31,049 nt of DNA from Alphaproteobacteria bacterium UBA6038 (GTDB lineage: Bacteria > Pseudomonadota > Alphaproteobacteria > Micropepsales > Micropepsaceae): positions 1 through 31,049 of the forward strand of contig DIZC01000080.1 in assembly GCA_002429315.1 (NCBI GenBank), given 5' to 3'. Of this stretch, positions 16,577-23,944 are shown in pieces (the stretch's first letter is position 1; each line of letters opens with the position of its first letter). The notes below the pieces were generated by a model that ran no database searches, had not been told where the DNA came from, and was given only the letters and a program-made list of their open reading frames with translations. Made by a program: the position numbers and the translations under genes.

Positions 16577-16642
16577 TTACAGTTTGACCGGCTTGTCTTT
16601 GTAAGCCTCAAACAGCCGGACTAGATCATCCATTTCCCAAGC
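16577..16642 (-). pseudogene. C-terminal scrap of a coding sequence ending in the left terminal repeat
   Basis: Between an upstream in-frame TAA and the TAA in the left repeat, the minus strand reads PAWEMDDLVRLFEAYKDKPVKL. It looks protein-like (amphipathic, ending EAYKDKPVKL) but is only 22 codons long. It may be the tail of a gene lost from the cassette, perhaps a transposase; the family is not recognised. Confidence 0.3.
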
Positions 16643-16768
16643 CGGTTACTGATACCAGCGGCGGTCGCTGGGGGCTATCTTCACGGCTGAATTAATCCGA
16701 ATTGCCGATGACATCGGCAGGGCGTTTGGCACCTGTTGGAGTCTTAGGCACGGGGCTATTGTAACGGC

Positions 16769-17095
16769 ATGAGAGAGTTTCGAAAGGCGTATCGGAGGAC
16801 GGTCTTCGCCGTTCTGCGGGGCTTCGCAATCTTGTTTTGCGGCGGGTCTCTCGCGTTCTCCGCAGCTGCTACAGTGGACCTTGGCTTTGGGCTTGGGTGG
16901 GGCTGGACATGGCCCGCAATACCAGCGGGCATCGGATTCGCGCTCTTTGGTTTGGCCTTCTATTGGCTCGTCGGCAGAATGGATGCCTTCATGGCCCGCT
17001 ACTTTGAGCCCTTCCAGCCGAACCTCCTTAGAGCCGATCTTGAAACTATGCGGCAGCCGCGCCGTCAACAATCAGCGACGGACCCCAAACTGTAA
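16769..17095 (+). CDS. Small membrane protein carried in the inverted-repeat cassette
   Basis: The 108-residue product has a basic N-terminus (MREFRKAYRRTVFAVLRG) and two hydrophobic segments at about residues 12-36 and 45-68, the second rich in Trp/Gly (GLGWGWTWPAIPAGIGFALF). A polar C-terminal tail ends DPKL, and its TAA lies inside the right terminal repeat. The ribosome site is weak. I do not recognise the family. The location suggests cargo of the element; alternatively the element inserted around an older gene fragment. Confidence 0.5.
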   Translation: MREFRKAYRRTVFAVLRGFAILFCGGSLAFSAAATVDLGFGLGWGWTWPAIPAGIGFALFGLAFYWLVGRMDAFMARYFEPFQPNLLRADLETMRQPRRQQSATDPKL

Positions 17096-17117
17096 CAGTG
17101 CCGCGGGGGCGCCTGCC

Positions 17118-17146
17118 TTGAACCCCCCCAGCCAAGCGCCCATAAT
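17118..17146 (+). promoter_or_regulatory. Sigma-70-type promoter for kdsD-lptC-lptA
   Basis: TTGAAC (17118-17123), 17 bp, CATAAT (17141-17146): a near-consensus housekeeping promoter. The predicted start is about 17153, giving a leader of about 97 nt to kdsD. It begins only 16 bp right of the inverted-repeat cassette. Confidence 0.65.
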
Positions 17147-17249
17147 CGGGCCTTGGCAGACATTCCGCCCAACCGCCGCGTCCGCGCGACGACAGTGCCG
17201 CGGGCTTCTGCCGGCGAAGCCGGTTATCCTTTAGCAGGTACAGACTTTG

Positions 17250-18260
17250 ATGCGTTCCGCTGACCGCGCCGCCGTTCTGACCCCATTGCCGGGCCAGAAC
17301 CGCGATCTCGCCGCCGCCCGACGCGTGCTCGAATACGCCGGCGAAGCCATCCGTGCGCTGGGGGCGAGCATCGACGGCGATTTCAGCCGCGCGGTGGACC
17401 TGATCCTCGGCGTGACCGGGCGGGTCATCGTCAGCGGCATGGGCAAGAGCGGGCTGATCGCCCGCAAGGTGGCCGCCACGCTTGCCTCCACGGGCACGCC
17501 GGCGCATTTCGTCCACCCCGCCGAAGCCAGCCACGGCGATTTGGGCGAGCTGATGCCCGGCGATGCGCTCCTCATGCTCTCCTACCGCGGCGAGACCGCC
17601 GAACTCTCCGACCTCATCACCTACGCCAAGCGGTTCCACATTCCGGTGGTCGGCATGGCGGCCAATCCCGAATCGGCGCTGATGCAGGCGGCCGACGTGA
17701 AGCTCCTCCTGCCGAAATCGCGCGAGGCGTGCCCGATGGGGCTGGCGCCCACCACCTCGACCACCCTCATGCTGGTGCTGGGCGATGCGCTGGCCGTCGC
17801 GCTGATGGAGCGCCGCGGCTTTTCTGCCGATCAATATCGCGAGCTTCATCCCGGAGGCTCGCTGGGACGCGCGCTCATTCGTGTGTCCGACCTCATGCAT
17901 GCCGGCGACGAGATCCCGCTCGCCGGCGAGAACGACCTGATGCAGCAGGTGCTGATCGTGATGGCGGCGCGCCGCTTCGGCTGTGTCGGCATCACCGACA
18001 AGCGCGGCAGCCTCATTGGCATCATCACCGACGGCGACCTTTCGCGTCACATGAGCCGCGACCTGCTCGACAAGAGCGCGGGCGAGGTGATGACGCGCAA
18101 TCCGAAGATCGCCGCGCCCGGCCAATTGGCTGTCGAGGCGCTTGCCTTCATGAACGACAGCAAGATCACGCGGCTGTTCGTGATCGATCCGAAGGACCGT
18201 GCGCGAAAGCCGGTCGGCATTCTTCACATCCACGATTGCCTGAGGGCGGGATTGCAGTAG
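17250..18260 (+). CDS. kdsD: D-arabinose-5-phosphate isomerase
   Basis: The 336-residue protein has an SIS domain (about residues 40-175; VSGMGKSGLIARKVAATLASTGTP, HGDLGEL, LSYRGETAEL) followed by two CBS motifs (about 210-330; VSDLMH, IITDGDLSRH, VMTRNPKI, GILHIHDCLRAG). This is the full KdsD/KpsF architecture. It converts ribulose 5-phosphate to arabinose 5-phosphate, the first step of Kdo synthesis for lipopolysaccharide. ATG at 17250 is chosen; TTG at 17247 in frame is possible and sits slightly better with AGG upstream. The next gene, lptC, begins on the base after its stop, so Kdo synthesis and LPS transport genes share one operon. Confidence 0.95.
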   Translation: MRSADRAAVLTPLPGQNRDLAAARRVLEYAGEAIRALGASIDGDFSRAVDLILGVTGRVIVSGMGKSGLIARKVAATLASTGTPAHFVHPAEASHGDLGELMPGDALLMLSYRGETAELSDLITYAKRFHIPVVGMAANPESALMQAADVKLLLPKSREACPMGLAPTTSTTLMLVLGDALAVALMERRGFSADQYRELHPGGSLGRALIRVSDLMHAGDEIPLAGENDLMQQVLIVMAARRFGCVGITDKRGSLIGIITDGDLSRHMSRDLLDKSAGEVMTRNPKIAAPGQLAVEALAFMNDSKITRLFVIDPKDRARKPVGILHIHDCLRAGLQ

Positions 18261-19073
18261 ATGGCATCTCAGCCCGCCGATTTGTTGATGCCCAAACGAC
18301 CGCAGCGTCCCGTGCAGCCGGAATCCAATCGCCGCCATGTCGATTGGGCGGTTCAGGCACGGACCACCGTCACCGATGCCCAGCGCTATACGCGTTTCGT
18401 GGGAGTCATGAAGCGTGTGCTGCTGGTCGCCGCGGCGGCGCTGCTGCTGGCGGTGCTGGCCTATGCGCTGCAGCCGCGGGATGTGAAGCAGTACGCCATG
18501 ACCTTCGAGCGCATGGGGCATGTCGCCAACGATCTCGCCATGGTGAAACCGCGGCTGACGGGCGCCGACAGCGACGGCAGCCCGTTTGTGGTGACGGCGG
18601 ATGTCGCCGTCCAGGACCCGCACGACATTCACCGCGCGCGACTCTCCAACGTGGAGGCGGATCTCACGGCGCGCGACGGTGCCTGGTACAACATGAGCGC
18701 GCCCCGCGGGTTCCTCGATTCGCAGGCGCAAAAGCTGTGGCTCAACGGCAATATCGCGCTGTTCTCCGACAGCGGATATGAGTTGCACACCGATGCGGCG
18801 TTCGTCGATCTGGCGCCGACTTGCGATCCGAAGACCGGCAAGCCGATGTCCGACAAGGCCGCCAAGCCCGGCAAGCCGCCGCCGCGTTGCGCCAGGACGA
18901 GTGTGCGCGGCGACCATCAGGTCACCGGGCAGGGGCCGCTTGGGTCGTTGCGCGCCGACCGCTTCCACATCGAGAAAGCCTCCAAGCACGTGTTTCTCGA
19001 CGGCCATGTTCGGATGGTGCTTTATCCTGCGCATGGCGGCTTGAAACCGGCGAAGTCCGCGAAAAAGACATGA
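18261..19073 (+). CDS. lptC: LPS export system protein LptC
   Basis: The 270-residue protein has a long polar N-terminal segment (about 50 residues), one membrane helix (about 52-70, LLVAAAALLLAVLAYAL), and a periplasmic beta-jellyroll part in LptC style (PRLTGADSDGSPFVVTAD, NVEADLTARDGAWY, LWLNGNIALFSDSGYELHTD, VTGQGPLGSLRADRFHIE). It bridges LptB2FG in the inner membrane to LptA, passing LPS onward. It directly follows kdsD without a gap and overlaps lptA by four bases (ATGA). The N-terminal extension before the helix is longer than in E. coli LptC (191 aa in all) and a Pro/Lys/Cys-containing insertion lies near residues 190-215. Confidence 0.9.
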   Translation: MASQPADLLMPKRPQRPVQPESNRRHVDWAVQARTTVTDAQRYTRFVGVMKRVLLVAAAALLLAVLAYALQPRDVKQYAMTFERMGHVANDLAMVKPRLTGADSDGSPFVVTADVAVQDPHDIHRARLSNVEADLTARDGAWYNMSAPRGFLDSQAQKLWLNGNIALFSDSGYELHTDAAFVDLAPTCDPKTGKPMSDKAAKPGKPPPRCARTSVRGDHQVTGQGPLGSLRADRFHIEKASKHVFLDGHVRMVLYPAHGGLKPAKSAKKT

Positions 19074-19741
19074 AACGCGCGCTCTGTCTGTTCGTCCTGA
19101 TGGTCTTCTCTGCACCGGTCGCGCTCGCGCAGGCGGCCGCTACCTCCGCCGCTCCAAAACAGCAGCCGAAGGCGGCAGCCAAGCCGCAGAGCGGGTCAAC
19201 CGCGCCAAACCTGCTCGGCAGCCACAACAGCAATGCGCCGATCAACGTCTCCGCCGATAATTTCGTCGGCGATCTGGCGACGAAGGTCGGCACCTACATC
19301 GGCAACGTCATCGTCATCCAGGGCGACATGCGGCTGCGGGCCGACCAGGTGAAGGTGAACGTGGCGCAGGGCAAGCCGACCCGCATCGAGGCGGCCGGGA
19401 AGGTGGTGGTCAACGCGCCCAGCGGCACCGCGACCGGCGACAATGGCATCTATGAACTCGGGCCGCGCACCGTCACCATGACCGGTCACGTCGTCCTCAC
19501 CAAAGAAAAGGACGTGATGCGCGGCAGCAAGCTGGTGATGGATATGAACACCAATCTCGCGCATCTCTATGCGCAGGGCATGCCGGGCAATCGCGTGCAG
19601 GGCCTCTTCATCCCGCCGCCGCAGCAGCAGACCAAGGGAGCGGCCGACAAGACGAAGAAAGAGCCGGAGAAACCCGCCCGCATCCAGCAGACGATCAATC
19701 CCGCCGGCCCGGATAACCCGCCCCCGCCGCAGTCCAAATAG
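19070..19741 (+). CDS. lptA: LPS transport periplasmic protein LptA
   Basis: The 223-residue protein has a signal peptide (MKRALCLFVLMVFSAPVALA), an Ala/Gln/Lys-rich linker, and an OstA-like domain: INVSADNF, YIGNVIVIQGDMRLRADQVKV, IEAAGKVVVNAPSGTATGDNGIYEL, VTMTGHVVLTKEKDVMRGSKLVMDM. The tail is Pro/Gln/Lys-rich and probably disordered. LptA forms the periplasmic bridge carrying LPS to the outer membrane. The start overlaps the end of lptC, indicating translational coupling. lptB follows after 42 bp. Confidence 0.92.
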   Translation: MKRALCLFVLMVFSAPVALAQAAATSAAPKQQPKAAAKPQSGSTAPNLLGSHNSNAPINVSADNFVGDLATKVGTYIGNVIVIQGDMRLRADQVKVNVAQGKPTRIEAAGKVVVNAPSGTATGDNGIYELGPRTVTMTGHVVLTKEKDVMRGSKLVMDMNTNLAHLYAQGMPGNRVQGLFIPPPQQQTKGAADKTKKEPEKPARIQQTINPAGPDNPPPPQSK

Positions 19742-19768
19742 CCTTCACGCTTCCTTAAAGAGGGAGTA

Positions 19769-19782
19769 GGCACAGTTCTTGC
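19769..19782 (+). promoter_or_regulatory. Sigma-54-like -24/-12 element at the lptB start
   Basis: AGGCAC-AGTTC-TTGC matches the consensus TGGCAC-N5-TTGC at 9 of 10 bases with correct GG-GC spacing. The GC ends one base before the lptB ATG, so a transcript from it would begin inside lptB and could supply mainly rpoN, the sigma-54 gene itself. A match of this quality can also arise by chance in a window this size. Confidence 0.35.
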
Positions 19783-19783
19783 G

Positions 19784-20578
19784 ATGAACACCGCGATCCC
19801 GACCGATTCCGCCAGCGCGCCGGCCCAGAAGGCCAAGCCGCGCGTGCTCGAAGGCCAGCAGGGATTGGTCGTCAACAAGATCGGCAAGAGCTTCCGCAAG
19901 CGCCCGGTGGTCCGCGCCGTTTCCCTGCGGTTGCGGCGGGGTGAAGTGGTGGGGCTTCTCGGCCCAAACGGCGCCGGCAAGACCACCTGCTTTTACATGA
20001 TCACCGGGCTCATTCCGGTGGATTACGGCACCATCGAACTGGACGGCCACGACGTCACCGACATGCCGATGTACCGCCGCGCACGCCTCGGCATCGGGTA
20101 TCTGCCGCAGGAGGCGTCCATCTTCCGCGGCATGACGGCGGAGCAGAACATCCGCGCTACCGCCGAGCTGGTCGAAGCCGATCCGGCCCGCCTGGAGGCG
20201 ATGGTCGAAGAGCTGATGGTCGAGTTCGGCGTCACCCATGTCCGCGACACGCCGGCCATCGCGCTGTCCGGCGGCGAGCGCCGCCGCGTGGAGATCGCCC
20301 GCGCCCTGGCGACACATCCGTCCTACATCCTGCTCGACGAGCCTCTGGCCGGCATCGACCCAATCGCCGTCAACGACATTCGCGATCTGGTGATCCATCT
20401 GAAGGACCGCGGCATCGGCGTGCTGATCACCGACCACAATGTCCGCGATGCGCTCGATATCATCGATCGCGCCTACATCATCCATGAAGGGCAGGTGCTG
20501 AAGGAAGGCACGCCCGCCGAGATCGTCGGCGACCGCGATGTGCGCCGGGTCTATCTCGGCGAACGGTTCTCGCTGTAG
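19784..20578 (+). CDS. lptB: LPS export ABC transporter ATP-binding protein LptB
   Basis: The 264-residue protein is an ABC ATPase. Walker A is GPNGAGKT (60-67), the Q-loop is in GYLPQEASIF, the signature is LSGGERRR (161-168), Walker B is YILLDEPLAGIDP and the switch His is in ITDHNV (His218). Domain order and length fit LptB, plus an N-terminal extension of about 28 residues before LVVNKIGKSF. It powers LPS extraction from the inner membrane with LptFG and LptC. There is no strong ribosome site right before ATG 19784 (GGGAG is about 17 nt away), so a start nearer the conserved part, such as GTG in RVLEGQQG, is possible. rpoN follows after 21 bp. Confidence 0.95.
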   Translation: MNTAIPTDSASAPAQKAKPRVLEGQQGLVVNKIGKSFRKRPVVRAVSLRLRRGEVVGLLGPNGAGKTTCFYMITGLIPVDYGTIELDGHDVTDMPMYRRARLGIGYLPQEASIFRGMTAEQNIRATAELVEADPARLEAMVEELMVEFGVTHVRDTPAIALSGGERRRVEIARALATHPSYILLDEPLAGIDPIAVNDIRDLVIHLKDRGIGVLITDHNVRDALDIIDRAYIIHEGQVLKEGTPAEIVGDRDVRRVYLGERFSL

Positions 20579-20599
20579 GGAAGCCGGGGGCGGGGCGTC

Positions 20600-22117
20600 A
20601 TGGCGTTGGCACAGCGGCTGGAGCTTCGGCAGGGGCAATCCCTCGTCATGACGCCGCAGTTGCAGCAGGCGATCAAACTGCTGCAGCTCTCCAATCTCGA
20701 ACTTGCCGAATATGTCGAAACGGAACTCGAGAAGAATCCGCTGCTCGAGCGCGACGAGCGCGAGCCTGTCGGCAGCGAAGAGCGCGCGCCGGAGCAAACA
20801 TCCGCGGCGGCGGACGAGCCGCTCGAAGCCACGCTCGCACGGGAGGATTTCAGCAAGGCCGAAGATCTCGACGCCGAGAAGAGCGACGTCTACGCCGAGG
20901 ATTCCGGCGCCGGCCCCATGCCGCGCGACGCGCAGCTTTCCGACTGGACGACCTTGCGTGCCGCCGCGCCGATGGACGGCGACGACGATGGCTTCGATCG
21001 CACGCTGACGCAGGCGCCGAACCTCAAGGATCACCTGCTCGCACAGCTTTCGATTGCCGCGGTGAGCGCGAAGCAGCGGCTCATTGCGGCGGCGCTGATC
21101 GATGCCATCGACGAAGGCGGATATTTGCGCGCCACGATTCCGGATCTCGCCGCCCAGCTTGGCGCGCCGGACGAAGCCGTGGCCGAGGTTCTCCGCATCG
21201 TCCAGGGATTCGAGCCGACCGGCGTCGCCGCGCGCGATCTCGCCGAGTGTCTCGCGCTGCAATTGCGCGAGCAGGGCAGGCTCGATCCCGCGATGCAGTC
21301 CTTCCTGGCGCATCTCGATCTGGTCGCTCGCCGCGATATGACATCGCTCTGCACGATCTGCGGCGTCGATGCCGAAGACGTGAGCGACATGCTGGCGGAA
21401 ATCCGCGGCCTTAATCCGAAGCCCGGACTCGCCTTCGGAGCCGAGCCGGTGCAGCCGGTGGTGCCGGACGTGTTCGTGCGCGAAGGCGCGGACGGCGCCT
21501 GGCACGTGGAGCTCAATTCGGAAACCTTGCCGCGCCTGTTGGTCAATTCGCGGTACTACGCGAAGGTCTCCACCGCGGCGAGAGACAAGGACGCGAAGAC
21601 CTATCTGGCCGACTGCCTCACCAATGCGAACTGGCTGGTCAAGAGTCTCGACCAGCGTGCCCGCACCATCCTCAAAGTGGCGAGCGAGATCGTGCGCCAG
21701 CAGGATGGGTTTCTCACCTATGGCGTGCGCCATTTGCGGCCGCTGAATCTGCGCGCCATCGCCGACGCCATCGGCATGCACGAATCGACGGTCAGCCGCG
21801 TGACTTCGAACAAATACGTCGCCACGCCGCGCGGCATCTTCGAGCTAAAATATTTCTTCACCGCCGCGATCTCCGCCATCAACGGCCACGAAGCGCATTC
21901 CGCCGAAGCGGTGCGCGACCGCATTCGCGAGATGATCGAAAAGGAGGGTGCCGGCGAAATCCTCTCGGATGACCGCATCGTGACCTTGCTCACGACCGAC
22001 GGCATCAATATTGCGCGGCGCACGGTGGCGAAATACCGGGAGGCCATGCGTATTCCATCCTCGGTGGATCGGCGTAGAATGAAGCTTGAAGAAGCCGGTA
22101 TGACGGCCGGCCGCTGA
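20600..22117 (+). CDS. rpoN: RNA polymerase sigma-54 factor RpoN
   Basis: The 505-residue protein has region I at the N-terminus (LELRQGQSLVMTPQLQQAIKLLQ), contacted by activator ATPases, and an acidic region II (about 50-140). The core-binding domain follows (LSIAAVSAKQRLIAAALIDAI, GFEPTGVAARDLAECL), then the HTH (LRAIADAIGMHESTVSRVTSNKYV) and the RpoN box ARRTVAKYRE (about 472-481) that reads the -24 element. It directs transcription of nitrogen, motility or other activator-dependent genes. Its place between lptB and hpf/ptsN is the usual proteobacterial arrangement. A short Ser/Met/Lys-rich tail follows the RpoN box. Confidence 0.97.
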   Translation: MALAQRLELRQGQSLVMTPQLQQAIKLLQLSNLELAEYVETELEKNPLLERDEREPVGSEERAPEQTSAAADEPLEATLAREDFSKAEDLDAEKSDVYAEDSGAGPMPRDAQLSDWTTLRAAAPMDGDDDGFDRTLTQAPNLKDHLLAQLSIAAVSAKQRLIAAALIDAIDEGGYLRATIPDLAAQLGAPDEAVAEVLRIVQGFEPTGVAARDLAECLALQLREQGRLDPAMQSFLAHLDLVARRDMTSLCTICGVDAEDVSDMLAEIRGLNPKPGLAFGAEPVQPVVPDVFVREGADGAWHVELNSETLPRLLVNSRYYAKVSTAARDKDAKTYLADCLTNANWLVKSLDQRARTILKVASEIVRQQDGFLTYGVRHLRPLNLRAIADAIGMHESTVSRVTSNKYVATPRGIFELKYFFTAAISAINGHEAHSAEAVRDRIREMIEKEGAGEILSDDRIVTLLTTDGINIARRTVAKYREAMRIPSSVDRRRMKLEEAGMTAGR

Positions 22118-22129
22118 GGCTCGCGGCCA

Positions 22130-22157
22130 TTGACACGGCGGGGGACCGGGACATAGG
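22130..22157 (+). promoter_or_regulatory. Possible promoter between rpoN and hpf
   Basis: TTGACA (22130-22135), 16 bp, CATAGG (22152-22157). The -35 is perfect, the -10 poor. A GGACC/GGTCC inverted repeat overlaps it and is followed by TTTTT, so the stretch could instead be a weak terminator for rpoN. Confidence 0.35.
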
Positions 22158-22234
22158 GTCCGCCGCCTTTTTCGGGGGGTGCGATTGCGCGCAAGCCTGC
22201 ATTGCAGCCGCTGTTTCCCGAGCGTCCACGTGCC

Positions 22235-22564
22235 ATGAAACTTCGGGTTTCGGGCAAGCAATTCGAAATCGGAGAGGTGCTTTCGCGGCAGGTGCGCCAA
22301 CGGCTGCAGAGCGTGGTCGGCAAGCATTTCGACGGCGGCGCGGAATCCAACGTGGTATTCTCGCATGAGGGCTTCGGCTTCCGCGCCGACTGCACCACGC
22401 ATCTGGATTCGGGCGCGATCCTGAAGGCGGAAGGCTCGGCCGCCGACGCCTACCATGCTTTTGATGCCGCGCTCGATAAACTGGAACGGCAGATCCGGCG
22501 TTATAAGAGACGACTGAAGAACCACCACGAAAAGCCCAAGATGCCCAAAGCGCAGAGCGCGTAA
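22235..22564 (+). CDS. hpf: Ribosome hibernation-promoting factor, short form (HPF/RaiA)
   Basis: The 109-residue protein has the HPF/RaiA N-terminal domain (MKLRVSGKQFEIGEVLSRQV, GHGFG-like FSHEGFGFRADCTTHL, ADDAYHAFD-like DAYHAFDAALDKLERQIRRYKRRL). It binds the 30S subunit and holds idle ribosomes inactive. It ends shortly after the conserved helix (KNHHEKPKMPKAQSA), so the C-terminal dimerisation domain of the long form, usual next to rpoN in alphaproteobacteria at roughly 190 residues, is missing. ATG at 22235 is chosen at the start of homology; the ribosome site is weak. ptsN begins 20 bp later. Confidence 0.9.
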   Translation: MKLRVSGKQFEIGEVLSRQVRQRLQSVVGKHFDGGAESNVVFSHEGFGFRADCTTHLDSGAILKAEGSAADAYHAFDAALDKLERQIRRYKRRLKNHHEKPKMPKAQSA

Positions 22565-22584
22565 TCTTCACCGGCGAGTCCTTT

Positions 22585-23058
22585 ATGGAAATTTCCGATT
22601 TGCTCGTGCCTGAGGCTGTCCTGCCTTCGCTGCGGGCGCACAGCAAGAAGCAGATGATCCACGAACTGGCGGCGCGCGCGGCCCAGCTGACCGGCCTGCC
22701 GGACCGGCGCATTTTCGAAACGCTGATCGAGCGCGAACGCCTGGGCTCGACCGGGATGGGGCAGGGTATCGCGATTCCGCATGGCCGGCTCGCTGGATTG
22801 CCGCGGATCGTCGGCGTGTTCGCGCGGCTGGAAACGCCGATTGCGTACGATGCCATCGATGACCAGCCGGTCGATCTCGTGTTCCTGCTGCTCGCGCCGA
22901 ACGATGCCGGAGCCGATCACCTGAAGGCGCTGGCGCGGGTGTCGCGCCTGCTGCGCAACCAGCCGGCATGCGAAAAACTGCGCGCCGCCAAAAAACCAGA
23001 AGTGCTGTACGCGCTGCTCACCGAACGAACCAACGGCCACGGCGCGCAGGCGGCCTGA
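22585..23058 (+). CDS. ptsN: Nitrogen-regulatory PTS protein EIIA(Ntr)
   Basis: The 157-residue protein has the EIIA fructose/mannitol-type fold: ISDLLVPEAVL, KKQMIHELA, ERERLGSTGMGQGIAIPHGR with the phosphorylatable His66, and LVFLLLAPNDAGADHLKALARVSRLL. It receives phosphate from the NPr/EI(Ntr) chain and controls partners such as potassium uptake and sensor kinases in the cytoplasm. Its position after rpoN and hpf is standard. A hairpin follows the stop codon. Confidence 0.95.
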   Translation: MEISDLLVPEAVLPSLRAHSKKQMIHELAARAAQLTGLPDRRIFETLIERERLGSTGMGQGIAIPHGRLAGLPRIVGVFARLETPIAYDAIDDQPVDLVFLLLAPNDAGADHLKALARVSRLLRNQPACEKLRAAKKPEVLYALLTERTNGHGAQAA

Positions 23059-23070
23059 AGTCAAAAACAA

Positions 23071-23103
23071 ATCCCGGACGCCGCGTCAGCGACTATCCGG
23101 GAT
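23071..23103 (+). terminator. Hairpin after ptsN, likely terminator
   Basis: ATCCCGGA (23071-23078) pairs with TCCGGGAT (23096-23103) across a GC-rich loop that can pair further. The following run (GCTTCGTTCTTCTTGTTCC) is only partly T-rich, so termination may be inefficient. Confidence 0.55.
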
Positions 23104-23172
23104 GCTTCGTTCTTCTTGTTCCGATTTTGCGGACTCACCGGTGCCCGTCCCGGCCCAACCCGAGCGACGATC

Positions 23173-23430
23173 TCAGTGCACCGACATCGGCGTCAGTTCG
23201 TTCTGAACCGCGGCGCCGTAGGCGGTGTCCCAGCTGTCGGTGTAGCCGAGCACGCTGCCGTCCATCGCGTGCAGCACATACAGCTTCACGCCTTCCGGCA
23301 ACTGAATGCCGGGCGGGACGATTCCGAGCTTGCGCGCTTCTTCCGTGCCGGTGGGCTTGATGTAGGCGATCCTTGCGGGATCGAAATCCGCGTCCTCGTC
23401 GCCTTCCAGAAACTCTTCTCTGTCGGTCAT
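23173..23430 (-). CDS. DUF1150 family protein
   Basis: The 85-residue protein is acidic at its start (MTDREEFLEGDEDADFDP) and then reads IAYIKPTGTEEARKLG, PEGVKLYVLHAMDGSVLGYTDSWDTAY, the pattern of DUF1150, a small alphaproteobacterial family typically beside Hsp20 genes. Function is unknown. Its ATG overlaps the Hsp20 stop codon (ATGA), so translation is coupled and it probably acts with, or is induced alongside, the small heat-shock protein. Confidence 0.88.
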   Translation of the reverse strand: MTDREEFLEGDEDADFDPARIAYIKPTGTEEARKLGIVPPGIQLPEGVKLYVLHAMDGSVLGYTDSWDTAYGAAVQNELTPMSVH

Positions 23431-23873
23431 TGCCGATCTCCTTCCGCTCGCCCCTGTGTGGCTGCGCTCCCGTTTCTGATGTCGACCTTGCGCGTGACGC
23501 TTTCAGGTTTGGGACGTGCGAGTTCGATCGACAAAAGTCCGTTTTCCAGTTCTGCTCCCGTTACTTCAATTCCGTCTGCGAGGACGAACGCGCGCTGGAA
23601 CTGCCGTGCCGCGATCCCTCGGTGTACAAACGTTTTGTCAGCCGATTCGGTTTGCTTGCCGCGGATGACGAGTTGATTGTCTTCCACCGTGATGCCCAGT
23701 TCGTCGCGCGAGAAACCCGCCACCGCAAGCGTGATCCGCAGCCGATCCGGGCCGGTTTCCTCAATGTTGTAAGGAGGATAGCCGTCGTTTGCCGTCTTGG
23801 CGGTTCGTTCCAGAAGCCGCTCGAGATGATCGAAGCCGAGCAAGAAAGGGCTGTTGAAAACGGTTCTGTTCAT
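23427..23873 (-). CDS. Small heat-shock protein, Hsp20 family
   Basis: The 148-residue protein has a short N-terminal arm (MNRTVFNSPFLLGFDHLERLLER), an alpha-crystallin domain from about residue 33 (YPPYNIEETGPDRLRITLAVAGFSRDELGITVEDNQLVIRG, shown only in part by key blocks YNIEE and VAGFSRDEL) and the closing ELENGLLSIELARP. It is an IbpA-like holdase that binds unfolding proteins in the cytoplasm. GGAGG lies about 12 nt upstream of the ATG. It is cotranscribed with DUF1150. A possible heat-shock-type promoter lies about 75-100 bp upstream. Confidence 0.93.
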   Translation of the reverse strand: MNRTVFNSPFLLGFDHLERLLERTAKTANDGYPPYNIEETGPDRLRITLAVAGFSRDELGITVEDNQLVIRGKQTESADKTFVHRGIAARQFQRAFVLADGIEVTGAELENGLLSIELARPKPESVTRKVDIRNGSAATQGRAEGDRQ

Positions 23874-23944
23874 CGCCCAAAGCCCTCCTCGAGCGGCTTT
23901 GCCGGCTCCGCTTGGCGGCCGCCGTCTGGTTAACGTTCGCGGCC

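Larger units (their letters stand above)
16570..17102. mobile_element. 533-bp cassette bounded by perfect 17-bp terminal inverted repeats
   Basis: GGCACTGTTACAGTTTG at 16570-16586 is the exact reverse complement of 17086-17102. The ends resemble those of some insertion sequences (compare IS6-type GGCACTGTTGCAAA), but no transposase is inside, so it is MITE-like or a passenger cassette. Flanks are only roughly alike (CCGAGGGGG on the left, CCGCGGGGG on the right, overlapping the ends), so no clean target duplication is claimed. Reading outward, both ends encode '-KL-stop' with TAA inside the repeat. It carries a small membrane-protein ORF and sits between the RNase D gene and the kdsD promoter. 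Confidence 0.75.

Noticed and set aside
16562..17110. 8-bp target-site duplication around the inverted-repeat cassette
   Set aside because: The 8 bp on the left (GCCGAGGG) and right (GCGGGGGC) are not the same; only a loose CCGNGGGGG similarity overlapping the ends exists.
17046..19115. 689-codon minus-strand ORF opposite kdsD-lptC
   Set aside because: Antisense shadow of well-supported core genes.
19745..21781. 678-codon minus-strand ORF opposite lptB-rpoN
   Set aside because: Antisense shadow; the plus strand shows Walker motifs and RpoN domains.
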